Part shown: positions 52,967 to 60,962 of the stretch, in pieces | Position numbering within the stretch: position 1 is the stretch's first letter | Layout: the number at the start of each line of letters is the position of its first letter | Assembly (NCBI RefSeq): GCF_005217605.1 | Contig: NZ_SZPX01000001.1 | Span: 248,001-312,000 of the forward strand | DNA length: 64,000 bases | Direction of reading: 5' to 3' | Origin: Sulfurimonas crateris | GTDB lineage: Bacteria > Campylobacterota > Campylobacteria > Campylobacterales > Sulfurimonadaceae | The notes under the pieces: model-generated | The model's input: the letters and a program-made list of their open reading frames with translations, nothing else | Told to the model about the DNA's origin: nothing | Database searches by the model: none | Made by a program: the position numbers and the translations under genes

Positions 52967-53209
52967 ATGTTCAAGATCATTGTAGAAAAAGAGTGCAGCT
53001 GTTTTAAAAAAAGTGATATGGTAAACGGTTTGGAGATCGCTTCAAAAGATGGCGCTCTTTTAAAATCTATTGAGATGAGAGACACTATGAACGATGAGTT
53101 TTGCGGCAAGCACAGCTTTAAAGTTCAAGAAGTAGGAGATAGTTTTGTTATCGCTATGAGCGACTCAACTAGCAACGGATGCTGCGGCGGCGGATGCGGA
53201 AGTCACTAA
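52967..53209 (+). CDS. Small cysteine-rich hypothetical protein
   Basis: 80 residues beginning MFKIIVEKECSCFKKSDM and ending SNGCCGGGCGSH, a likely metal-binding tail (three Cys plus His). CxC near residue 10 and another Cys in EFCGKHSF. Preceded by AAGGA. Convergent with the arsenic operon, so a role in metal handling is possible but not shown. Family not recognised. Confidence 0.6.
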   Translation: MFKIIVEKECSCFKKSDMVNGLEIASKDGALLKSIEMRDTMNDEFCGKHSFKVQEVGDSFVIAMSDSTSNGCCGGGCGSH

Positions 53210-53222
53210 GACTTCCCTCTAG

Positions 53223-53462
53223 CTACAATCTCTCGTTTATTAGCGAGAGGACCTCTTCTACGCTCAGAACTCTTCGGGTACTTACAACTTTGTTATCTAT
53301 CACAAGTCCGGGAGTGCTAACTACCTGATACTTCATGATCTCCATGAGATCATCGACCTTTTCTATCTGAACGAACTTTCCGCTCTTTGCCACCGCCTCT
53401 TTTACAACCGCTTCTAGTGTTTTGCACTTTGCACAGCCTGTTCCTAAAATCTCAATTTTCAT
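53223..53462 (-). CDS. Thioredoxin-like small redox protein (TM0996/MTH895 type)
   Basis: 79 residues. MKIEILGTGCAKCKTLEAVV has the redox CAKC, with the cis-Pro segment VVSTPGLVIDNKVVS. Such redox-active disulfide protein 2 family members often sit beside DUF318/ArsP permeases and ars genes. Last gene of the arsR-arsC-permease set, probably supplying reducing power. Confidence 0.88.
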   Translation of the reverse strand: MKIEILGTGCAKCKTLEAVVKEAVAKSGKFVQIEKVDDLMEIMKYQVVSTPGLVIDNKVVSTRRVLSVEEVLSLINERL

Positions 53463-53473
53463 CTGCTATCCTT

Positions 53474-54430
53474 TTATAAAATTATGTTAAATAGATACCC
53501 GACAAGGAGTATCCCAAAGCCGACCACGCCAAAAAATATCGCAATGAGTTTAAGAGAGAGGACTCTTTTTAGTATCATTGCTTCTGGCAGACTAAGTGCC
53601 ACAACCGCCATCATAAAGCTAAGAGCCGTTCCAAGAAGCATCCCTTTTTGCGTAAGTACTTCTACAAGCGGCAATATCCCCGCAGCGCTGCTGTACATCG
53701 GTATGCCCATGGCAACTCCTATTATAGGTGCGTACCAGGCATCACCGCCTGCATATTTGCTTATAAAGTCGGCTGGAACATAGCCGTGGATAAATGCGCC
53801 GATACCGACACCTACGATAACATAAAGATATATCTTTTTAAATATATCCTCCGTGTACTCCCACGCCTCTTTTGCTCTGTTTGAAAAGGTTATCTTCTCT
53901 TCATTAAAAGAGACTACATCTACGGGTTTTACTTCGATTAGAATCTCTTTTTCTAAGTTCATTGTGCCAATAATGAGTCCCGCGACAATAGCTATCAAAA
54001 GACCGACACCTACATAAAGCAGTGCGATCTTCCACCCAAAAAGCGAGAGAAGCAGAGCTATAACTACCGCATCGCTTAGGGGTGCAGAGATAAGGTAGCT
54101 AAATGTTACGCCAAGAGGGATCCTTGCCTGCAAAAATCCTAAAAACAGAGGAATGGCACTGCATGAACAAAATGGGGTAATGACGCCAAAAAGGGCTGCA
54201 AGAATATGCCCGGTTATCTTATGTTTGCCGCTTATATATGCTCTTGCCCTCTCTACGGGAAAGTAGCTTCTCAAAATTGTCACAAGGTAGATGATGAGTA
54301 TGAGAAGTATAAATATCTTTATGGTATCGTAGATGAAAAAATGAACTGCCTCGCCCAGATGACTCTCTTTTGCAAGTCCAAAAATATCAAAGAGAGCCCA
54401 TGAGCTTAGATCGTGTAACCACTCAAACAT
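53474..54430 (-). CDS. Permease of the DUF318/ArsP family
   Basis: 318 residues with about eight TM helices. The signature FGVITPFCSCSAIPLFLGFL (CSCS) and LISAPLSDAVVIALL identify the DUF318 permeases, which include the organoarsenical exporter ArsP. A second CSC-less half carries AMGIPMYSSAAGILPLVE. It is followed by the thioredoxin-like gene and preceded by arsC, so arsenic export is the likely role. Confidence 0.88.
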   Translation of the reverse strand: MFEWLHDLSSWALFDIFGLAKESHLGEAVHFFIYDTIKIFILLILIIYLVTILRSYFPVERARAYISGKHKITGHILAALFGVITPFCSCSAIPLFLGFLQARIPLGVTFSYLISAPLSDAVVIALLLSLFGWKIALLYVGVGLLIAIVAGLIIGTMNLEKEILIEVKPVDVVSFNEEKITFSNRAKEAWEYTEDIFKKIYLYVIVGVGIGAFIHGYVPADFISKYAGGDAWYAPIIGVAMGIPMYSSAAGILPLVEVLTQKGMLLGTALSFMMAVVALSLPEAMILKRVLSLKLIAIFFGVVGFGILLVGYLFNIIL

Positions 54431-54432
54431 GC

Positions 54433-54843
54433 TTAGTTACACAACTCTTTTTTGACAACGCTAAGAAGCTCTTTTTCTATAAGAAGAAGTGTCTTTTCAT
54501 ACTCCTCTTCCGCTTTTCCGCTTGGGTCGTCAAACCCTACATGGATGGTTTTAACCGCTTTTGGAAACATAGGGCAGGTCTCTTTTGCGTGATCGCAGAC
54601 CGTAACTACCAGATCAAACGCAGTATCTAAGACCGTCTCTATGACTTTTGAGTGATACTCATCCCTCCAGTAGCCGTAAGACTCCAAAAGCGCTTTTGCA
54701 TGTGGATTTACAGCACCGCTTGCTTTTACGCCCGAGCTCTGTGCGATTAGACAATCACCAAGTTTTGCGTTTAGAAGCGCCTCCGCCATAATTGAGCGGC
54801 AGCTGTTTCCCGTACATAGGATCAATACATTTTTTTTACTCAT
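54433..54843 (-). CDS. arsC: Arsenate reductase, low-molecular-weight phosphatase type
   Basis: 136 residues. NVLILCTGNSCRSIMAEALL is the CX5R P-loop of thioredoxin-coupled ArsC/LMW-PTP proteins; VVTVCDHAKETCPMFP carries the second cysteine pair used for the disulfide relay. Reduces arsenate to arsenite in the cytoplasm. Its ATG overlaps the arsR stop region by 4 bases. Confidence 0.94.
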   Translation of the reverse strand: MSKKNVLILCTGNSCRSIMAEALLNAKLGDCLIAQSSGVKASGAVNPHAKALLESYGYWRDEYHSKVIETVLDTAFDLVVTVCDHAKETCPMFPKAVKTIHVGFDDPSGKAEEEYEKTLLLIEKELLSVVKKELCN

Positions 54844-55163
54844 AGTTTACACTCTCCTGTTTGTGATGATTTTTTTAACTTTGGAATTTCGATATCAAGA
54901 TGTCTTATCTCTTGGAGTGCTTCGGTTCTAAAACGGTCAAGCGGAGAACGCACAGAGTAGTATGCCCAAGTGCCTTCTCTATCAACTCGCAGAAATCCTG
55001 CCTCTTTTAATATTTTGAGATGGCGAGATAGACGGGATTGGATCATATCCAGAGAATTTTGCAGATCGCAAACGCAAGTACGGCCATGCTCGTCCAAAAA
55101 GCGAAGTATGAGAACTCTTGTTTCGTCGTTTAACGCCGCGACACTTTTTAAAAATATATCCAT
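54840..55163 (-). CDS. arsR: ArsR-family metalloregulator
   Basis: 107 residues from ATG 55163, chosen because GAGGAG precedes it by 6 bases; the frame reaches TTG 55190. Winged helix with ALNDETRVLILRFLDEHG, CVCDLQNSLDMIQSRLSRHL (As(III)-binding CxC on the recognition helix) and LRVDREGTWAYYSV. It represses the ars genes until arsenite binds. The divergent arsB and the palindrome at 55216 fit autoregulation. Confidence 0.94.
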   Translation of the reverse strand: MDIFLKSVAALNDETRVLILRFLDEHGRTCVCDLQNSLDMIQSRLSRHLKILKEAGFLRVDREGTWAYYSVRSPLDRFRTEALQEIRHLDIEIPKLKKSSQTGECKL

Positions 55164-55215
55164 ACCGAACTCCTCATTGTTGAATTGCAAAATTGTAGCG
55201 AAATAATATCATTAA

Positions 55216-55231
55216 ATCAATATATGTTGAT
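55216..55231. promoter_or_regulatory. Probable ArsR operator
   Basis: ATCAA-TATATG-TTGAT, an inverted repeat like known ArsR sites, lies midway between divergent arsR and arsB and could control both. Confidence 0.75.
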
Positions 55232-55285
55232 ATTTAGATTTAATTCTGCTATAGTTTTCTCTTTTAAAATATATAGGAGTCATAT

Positions 55286-56548
55286 ATGGCATTGGCGATG
55301 TTCGTTTTTTTGGTTACTCTGCTTTTCATCATCTGGCAGCCGCGCGGTTTGCAGATAGGCACGACGGCAGTTGTGGGAGCGGTTGTGGCTCTTGTTGTCG
55401 GGGTTGTAAGTTTTACGGATGTTATAAGTGTTGTAGATATTGTCTGGGATGCGACCTTGGCTTTTATCGGGATAATCCTTCTCTCTATGATACTAGATGA
55501 GATAGGTTTTTTCGAGTGGGCAGCTATAAAGATGGCAAAGCTCAGCGGCGGGAACGGGCACAAGATGTTTGTCTATATACTACTGCTTGGTGCAATAGTC
55601 GCGGCATTTTTTGCAAATGACGGCGCGGCGCTTATCTTGACTCCGATACTGTTAGCAAAGATGAAGTACCTAAAGATGAAGCCTTTGGCGATATTTGCCT
55701 TTTTGATGGCGGGCGGTTTTATCGGAGACAGCGCATCCAATCCGCTTGTTATCTCAAACCTTACAAACATTGTAACGGTAGGCTATTTTGATATCGGCTT
55801 TGTTGAGTATGCTAAAAATATGTTCTTGCCAAACCTGCTGAGTATTATCGCTTCCATCGCGGTCTTGTGGATATATTTTCGCAAAGATATACCTTTTACT
55901 ATTGATGTCTCCACGCTCCCTGAGGCTTCATCGGTTATAAAGAACAAAACTATGTTCAAGATAAGCTGGTTTTTTCTAGCATTTTTGATGGCTGGCTACT
56001 TTATCGGTGACTATTACCATCTGCCTATCTCTCTTTTCGCACTAGGCGGCGCTCTTACTCTTTTGGTTATCGCAAACCACTACAAAGCTGTAAAACCTAT
56101 TATGACTATAAAAGCCGCTCCTTGGCAGGTCGTGTGGTTTAGCATCGGTCTATATGTTGTCGTTTACGGCTTGAAAAATGAGGGTATGACCGATGTTATC
56201 GCCTCTTGGATAAGAGAGTTAAATACACATGGAGAGTTTATCGCCATAATAGGAACAGGATTTCTCTCGGCAGTTGTAAGCTCGGTTATGAACAATATGC
56301 CGACAATCATGATTATGGACATAGCGATAGATCAGGTAGGCTACATCGGAAATGAAGCACTTGTCTATGCAAATATCCTAGGCTCAAACCTTGGTCCTAA
56401 AATGACGCCGATAGGCTCGCTTGCAACTCTTTTATGGCTGCATGTGCTTGCTAAAAAGGGAGTAAAAATTGGGTGGGGCGAATATATGAAAGTAGGGCTA
56501 GTTATAACTCCGCCTGTGCTTTTTGTAGCACTTTTGGGCCTTGTGTAG
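55286..56548 (+). CDS. arsB: ArsB-type arsenite efflux transporter
   Basis: 420 residues, about eleven TM helices: WQPRGLQIGTTAVVGAVVAL, the conserved FFANDGAALILTPILLAKM and SVMNNMPTIMIMDIAI, NILGSNLGPKMTPIGSLATL. These define the ArsB/NhaD ion-transporter family, and the ars setting points to arsenite export. GGAG 7 bases before the ATG. Transcribed away from arsR across a shared operator. Confidence 0.93.
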   Translation: MALAMFVFLVTLLFIIWQPRGLQIGTTAVVGAVVALVVGVVSFTDVISVVDIVWDATLAFIGIILLSMILDEIGFFEWAAIKMAKLSGGNGHKMFVYILLLGAIVAAFFANDGAALILTPILLAKMKYLKMKPLAIFAFLMAGGFIGDSASNPLVISNLTNIVTVGYFDIGFVEYAKNMFLPNLLSIIASIAVLWIYFRKDIPFTIDVSTLPEASSVIKNKTMFKISWFFLAFLMAGYFIGDYYHLPISLFALGGALTLLVIANHYKAVKPIMTIKAAPWQVVWFSIGLYVVVYGLKNEGMTDVIASWIRELNTHGEFIAIIGTGFLSAVVSSVMNNMPTIMIMDIAIDQVGYIGNEALVYANILGSNLGPKMTPIGSLATLLWLHVLAKKGVKIGWGEYMKVGLVITPPVLFVALLGLV

Positions 56549-56553
56549 AGGCT

Positions 56554-57276
56554 CTACTCGTCGTAAATATAGAGCTTGTTGTATCTGATGATCTTAGTCA
56601 GGTCTTCGCTGTACTGTTCGCCTATCTCTGAGTAGTTCTCTAGCTTCTCAACTAGCAGATAAGGGTCGTCCGTCTGCATCTTAAGCTCTCTGAAATCTTT
56701 GTAGGCTTTGGAGCGGGCAAGTGTTTTGTAGTAGTCTCTGATAGAGTCCTCTATGCTTGAGTACTTTTTCAGCCAGATCACTCTCTTGCCTCTCTGCTCG
56801 GAAGCCGCAATTCTCGGACCTTTTTTATTTACAGCCCACATGCCGTAGAGGTTGTTCGCCTCTTTAAAAAAGCGTGACTCCGCCCATGCGCTCTCCATTG
56901 CCGCCTGAGCTATGGCAATGCTTTTTGGATGAGGTTTAAGAGCCATCAGAAGAGCTTCGTCACTCTCTACTTTATATGTCTCTTTTAACTGAGAGATCTT
57001 ATCTTTATATGCCGGGTTTGTAATGTTTTTGGAGATCTCGTTGTACTGCTCTTCAAGCTCTGCGTAAACTCTGTCTATGGCAGGAATGACAAGGTTGCCG
57101 AACTCTCTCTTTTTCTCACTTACCGAGAGCATGCTCTGTTGCGGCGCCTCTTCAACCTTATGCAGAACCATTGTGTTTGGTTCAGGCTCTTTTTTTATAA
57201 ACATCGTATCGTAGAGAGCGAACAATATAAGAGATGCTATATAGATAAATAGCAGATTGTCGGATAAAAACTTCAT
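56554..57276 (-). CDS. Bax-like glucosaminidase-fold protein
   Basis: 240 residues. N-terminal TM anchor (LLFIYIASLILFALYD), then a roughly 130-residue glucosaminidase domain with PHPKSIAIAQAAMESAWAES, RFFKEANNLYGMWA and VIWLKKYSSIEDSIRDYYKT, as in E. coli Bax. The Glu in MESAWAES is the expected catalytic residue. It probably acts on peptidoglycan from the periplasmic face of the inner membrane. Coupled to the SplB-like gene by an ATGA overlap. Confidence 0.88.
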   Translation of the reverse strand: MKFLSDNLLFIYIASLILFALYDTMFIKKEPEPNTMVLHKVEEAPQQSMLSVSEKKREFGNLVIPAIDRVYAELEEQYNEISKNITNPAYKDKISQLKETYKVESDEALLMALKPHPKSIAIAQAAMESAWAESRFFKEANNLYGMWAVNKKGPRIAASEQRGKRVIWLKKYSSIEDSIRDYYKTLARSKAYKDFRELKMQTDDPYLLVEKLENYSEIGEQYSEDLTKIIRYNKLYIYDE

Positions 57277-58523
57277 ATTAAAAACTCCATCTCTAGTTTT
57301 TTTGTATAGGCTGCGAGCATCGCTCTCTCAAAGTCGTTGTTTGTCGAGTACTGGTAACCAAACGCTTCCTTCCACATCTCATGCTCTTCCATGCAGAGAT
57401 AGAAAAAGACCTCTTTGTGCCAAGGAACAAAGCTATTATAGGCGTGTCTGAACATATCCACCTTTGTTTCAAACGGGTAGGAGCTTTTGCCGCTTGCATC
57501 GACAAGAGGCATCTGGGTGATCTTGCTTCTAAAATCCCTCTCGCGAAGCTGTTTGATAACAGGCTTTATAAATGTCAGCGTGCCAAAACTCACAAGTGCC
57601 ACTTCGTGCGCCTTAAACTCTCTAAGAAGTCTTGCGTAAACTTCGCCGTACTCGCCGAGATAGTTCTCATACTCCACAATCGGGTGAAAATGAAAACCGA
57701 CCTTAACGCCTTTGTCTGCCACTCTTCTTGCGGCTCTGATCCTTTTATCCAAAGAGGCGGTAAGATGCTCCTCGTTTTGGATGATGGTAGGCGTGTTAAG
57801 CGACCATGTACAGAGTATATTTTTAGGGACATCGTTTTCTAAAAAGTATTTTATATTATCTGATTTTGTCTTAAATTCCAAAATCACATTTGGGTTCTGC
57901 GAAGCAAAATCAAAGAGCGCATCCAAGACACCCTCTCTGTTTCCCCATAAAAGCGAGTCCGAAGATTGACCGGTACCTATGTGGTAGGTTCTGTTCTTGT
58001 CAAGTTGAAGGTTTTTTAGTTTTGTCGCAAATGAGCTGTCAAAAGTTATGGTATCTTGGTTGTAAAAGGATTGTATAGAGCAGTAAGAGCAGTCAAATCC
58101 GCAGCTCTCGACCGCATCAAGAGTTAGAAGATTGCAGCATCTTGTCTTTTCGCTCGCCACAGGGCAGAGCCCAAGCCCAAACCCATCTTTTGCTTCGGTT
58201 TTGAAGGTGAACTTCTGTTCATCTCTCTGGTTTTTAAGCTCGAAACCGTTGTAGGAGTTGGGCTTATTGCGCAGCTCTTCGTACGCCTTTTTAAGCCTTG
58301 AGAAAACAACTTTTTTTTGCGAGTGCTCCGGAAAAATCTCCATAATACTCTTCTCATTCCACATCTCAAGATCTCTTGCGATGTCGATTATCTGCCTAAT
58401 CTCTTGATGAGAAAATCTGTGCAGATGGGCTTTTAAGCGTATAAACTCCTGTTCACTTTGCGAGAGTTTATGGAAAAAACTGTTTTGTATGCTCGCTTGA
58501 AATTTATCTTCATATTTATTCAT
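57273..58523 (-). CDS. SplB-like radical SAM protein (spore photoproduct lyase family)
   Basis: 416 residues. The radical SAM cluster motif is SCGFDCSYCSIQ (CxxxCxxC). FKTKSDNIKYFL and the C-terminal region FYLCMEEHEMWKEAFGYQY match spore-photoproduct-lyase-like proteins found in non-sporulating bacteria. An N-terminal extension of about 100 residues is helical. A DNA-photoproduct repair role is inferred from the family; the substrate in this organism is unknown. Confidence 0.85.
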   Translation of the reverse strand: MNKYEDKFQASIQNSFFHKLSQSEQEFIRLKAHLHRFSHQEIRQIIDIARDLEMWNEKSIMEIFPEHSQKKVVFSRLKKAYEELRNKPNSYNGFELKNQRDEQKFTFKTEAKDGFGLGLCPVASEKTRCCNLLTLDAVESCGFDCSYCSIQSFYNQDTITFDSSFATKLKNLQLDKNRTYHIGTGQSSDSLLWGNREGVLDALFDFASQNPNVILEFKTKSDNIKYFLENDVPKNILCTWSLNTPTIIQNEEHLTASLDKRIRAARRVADKGVKVGFHFHPIVEYENYLGEYGEVYARLLREFKAHEVALVSFGTLTFIKPVIKQLRERDFRSKITQMPLVDASGKSSYPFETKVDMFRHAYNSFVPWHKEVFFYLCMEEHEMWKEAFGYQYSTNNDFERAMLAAYTKKLEMEFLI

Positions 58524-58537
58524 GGGCGGAATTTTAT

Positions 58538-59929
58538 CTAATTTCTTGGAATTTTTATGTTTACTATCGTTCCTTTATTTTTAATGCTTTTTATTTCTAT
58601 AGTGTAGTTGTGAATATCTAAAATCATCTTGACGATAGAGAGACCTAGACCCGTACCGCCGTCTTTGCGGGAGCGGGCTTTATCTGCTCTGTAAAATCTC
58701 TCAAAAATAAAAGGCAAATCTTCTTTGTCTATGCCATATCCGTTATCTCTGATTGTAATTATGTACTCCTTGTTATTTTCACTTAAAGAGATATAAATAT
58801 ATGAACTTTTTGGGCTGTAAATAACAGCATTTCTAAGAAGATTGTTTATTGCTATTTTTAAGAGTATCTCATTTGCATGGATTGTTAGGGGAATAATATT
58901 TTCTACTTCTACATGAATATCTTTTACTGCGGCAAATTTTTTCATCTGCGTAACTGAATCGGTTACTAATTCATCTAGATATAGTTCATCAAAACTGTTA
59001 TGAAGTTCAGTCGTATCTTTCTTGGAAAGAAAGAGTAGTTGCTCAATCATATTTTGTATGCTGATACCCTCTTGAAGGATGCTCTTTAGAACCTCTTTAT
59101 ACTCCTGTATCTCTCTATCTTGTTTAAGCGCTACCTCGATCTCCCCGCGTATAACCGTCAAGGGTGTTTTAAGCTCATGTGAAGCATTGTTGCTAAAATC
59201 CGTTATTTTATTAAAAGAGCTTTCAAGATTGTTTAAGAGTTGATTAAAAGTTGCTACAAGATCTTTGATCTCAGTTGGAATCTTGTTTGTGCTTACTCGG
59301 CTTGAGAGATTGTTCGCCGATATTGATTTTACCGAGTAGATAACCTCTTTTACCGGTGAAAGAGTCCTGTTTATAAGCATATTTGCGATAATCAAGAATA
59401 CTATTAAAAGAATTGGCGTTGCGATTATCAAACCGAAATAGAGTTGTTTTAAGTATGGCGAATCCATATTTTTTTCAATGGCAAGTTGTATAAAAACCCT
59501 AGTTTCTTCTTTGTCAAATATCAGCATAGAACTAACACGGTAAGAGCCTTTGTCAAAATAGTATATGCTGCCTTGATGTCCTATCTCATTTAAGGGTATG
59601 TTAAAAAGCCACTTGTATTCTTTGGAAGAGGTAGTTTCATAAACTATTTTTTTGCTTTTTTTGCCGTAGTAGATGATTTTTACAAATAGCGGCTCGATTG
59701 AAAATTCATCTATAAGCTCGTCTGCTATATCTTTTGCATTTTCATAACTATCTTTTTTAAAGTCCGGGATAACATCTATAGATATCATCTTGAGCTCTGC
59801 ATCTGTTGTGTTTAAAACACCTTTTTTGGCAGTACTGTAGATGAATACACCATAAACAGAGAGGACTATTATATTTATGATGAAAAAATAAAAGAGTAGT
59901 TTTAGCTTTAGGCTCTTAAACATTTTCAT
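58538..59929 (-). CDS. Sensor histidine kinase
   Basis: About 463 residues. Two TM helices (about 10-30, 165-190) enclose a roughly 130-residue periplasmic domain, then HAMP (LINRTLSPVKEVIYSVKSI), H-box FSNNASHELKTPLTVIRGEI, N-box AINNLLRNAVIYSPK and G-boxes IRDNGYGIDKEDLPF and GGTGLGLSIVKMIL. Start could be GTG 59932, ATG 59929 or ATG 59923; no ribosome site settles it. It overlaps the regulator gene and belongs to the envelope-gene block. Confidence 0.92.
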   Translation of the reverse strand: MKMFKSLKLKLLFYFFIINIIVLSVYGVFIYSTAKKGVLNTTDAELKMISIDVIPDFKKDSYENAKDIADELIDEFSIEPLFVKIIYYGKKSKKIVYETTSSKEYKWLFNIPLNEIGHQGSIYYFDKGSYRVSSMLIFDKEETRVFIQLAIEKNMDSPYLKQLYFGLIIATPILLIVFLIIANMLINRTLSPVKEVIYSVKSISANNLSSRVSTNKIPTEIKDLVATFNQLLNNLESSFNKITDFSNNASHELKTPLTVIRGEIEVALKQDREIQEYKEVLKSILQEGISIQNMIEQLLFLSKKDTTELHNSFDELYLDELVTDSVTQMKKFAAVKDIHVEVENIIPLTIHANEILLKIAINNLLRNAVIYSPKSSYIYISLSENNKEYIITIRDNGYGIDKEDLPFIFERFYRADKARSRKDGGTGLGLSIVKMILDIHNYTIEIKSIKNKGTIVNIKIPRN

Positions 59930-60590
59930 CACTTAGTATATAACCTAAACCGCGCACAGTGTGAATAAGTTTTAAATTAAAATCTTTGTCTATTTTATTT
60001 CGCAGTCTGTAGATGTAAACATTTATTATGTTGCTCATGCTCTCTTGTGCCATATCACTTATATTCTCTTTTATAATGGTTTCAGTTAGTAGTTTTTTGC
60101 TGTTTCTTGCTAAAAACTCAAGCAACGCATACTCTTTTGCAGTAAGATTTATCTTCTTGCCGGTGCGTTTTACCTCACGTTTCGCAGTGTCTATGGTTAA
60201 ATCGGCTATGCTGATCGTGCTTGAAGTTGTTGAGGAGTTTCTTAACTTAACGCGTATTCTTGCAAGAAGCTCCTCAAACGCAAAAGGCTTTGTTATGTAG
60301 TCATTTGCACCGCTGTCAAGACCTTTGACTTTTTCTTTGAGTTCATCTCTGGCAGTAAGCATAATGATGGGAGTTGTTATGTTTTTTGCTCTTATATTTC
60401 TGCAGACATCCATTCCGCTAAGGCCATGTATCATCAAGTCAAGCAAAACGATATCGTAACTATTTGTCTCTATCATATAAATAGCTTCATATCCGTTCTC
60501 GGTAACATCTACGCTGTAAGACTCTTCTTGTAACCCCTTTTTTATAAAAGAGGCTATTTTTTCATCATCTTCTACAACTAAAATCCGCAT
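59916..60590 (-). CDS. OmpR-family response regulator
   Basis: 224 residues from ATG 60590 (MRILVVEDDEKIASFIKK); an in-frame extension to 60623 overlaps dgkA. Receiver with the phospho-Asp in IVLLDLMIHGLSGMD and KPFAFEELLARIR, then a winged helix (LTAKEYALLEFLARNSKKLL, NVYIYRLRNKID, IHTVRGLGYIL). It probably controls genes of this envelope-related cluster. Confidence 0.92.
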   Translation of the reverse strand: MRILVVEDDEKIASFIKKGLQEESYSVDVTENGYEAIYMIETNSYDIVLLDLMIHGLSGMDVCRNIRAKNITTPIIMLTARDELKEKVKGLDSGANDYITKPFAFEELLARIRVKLRNSSTTSSTISIADLTIDTAKREVKRTGKKINLTAKEYALLEFLARNSKKLLTETIIKENISDMAQESMSNIINVYIYRLRNKIDKDFNLKLIHTVRGLGYILSDENV

Positions 60591-60592
60591 AT

Positions 60593-60952
60593 TTATATAA
60601 CCCTCATCAAAATAACCGCCCATGTCACTGCAAAGACGATTATGCTTAAAAAAACTATGCTACTGCCAACATCTTTTGCACGACCTGCCATGTGGTGATG
60701 CTCAAGCGTTACCAAGTCAACAACTCTCTCAATAGCGCTGTTGATTGTTTCTGCAATCAGCATACCGCCAAGAGAGATAAACATCAATAGTTTATGCGCC
60801 AGAGGGAGTTCTAAAAAAAACAGCACGGGCAGTAAAACAGTACTTAGAAGAAGCTCGATTTTAAAGGATTTTTCTGTTTTCACTATATCTTTTAGACCCT
60901 TTAACGCATAAGTTGTATTTTTAAAAAAACTGTATTTCGGTTGGTTTCTCAA
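60593..60952 (-). CDS. dgkA: Diacylglycerol kinase (prokaryotic integral-membrane type)
   Basis: About 119 residues from TTG 60952, chosen because AGGAG lies 5 bases upstream; the frame extends to 60997 but overlaps the sulfatase gene. Three TM helices and the family motif AETINSAIERVVDLV (with the catalytic Glu) are present. It phosphorylates diacylglycerol to phosphatidate. Located just downstream of an LtaS-like gene whose product class releases diacylglycerol, so a recycling role fits. Confidence 0.92.
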   Translation of the reverse strand: MRNQPKYSFFKNTTYALKGLKDIVKTEKSFKIELLLSTVLLPVLFFLELPLAHKLLMFISLGGMLIAETINSAIERVVDLVTLEHHHMAGRAKDVGSSIVFLSIIVFAVTWAVILMRVI

Positions 60953-60962
60953 TTTCTCTCCT

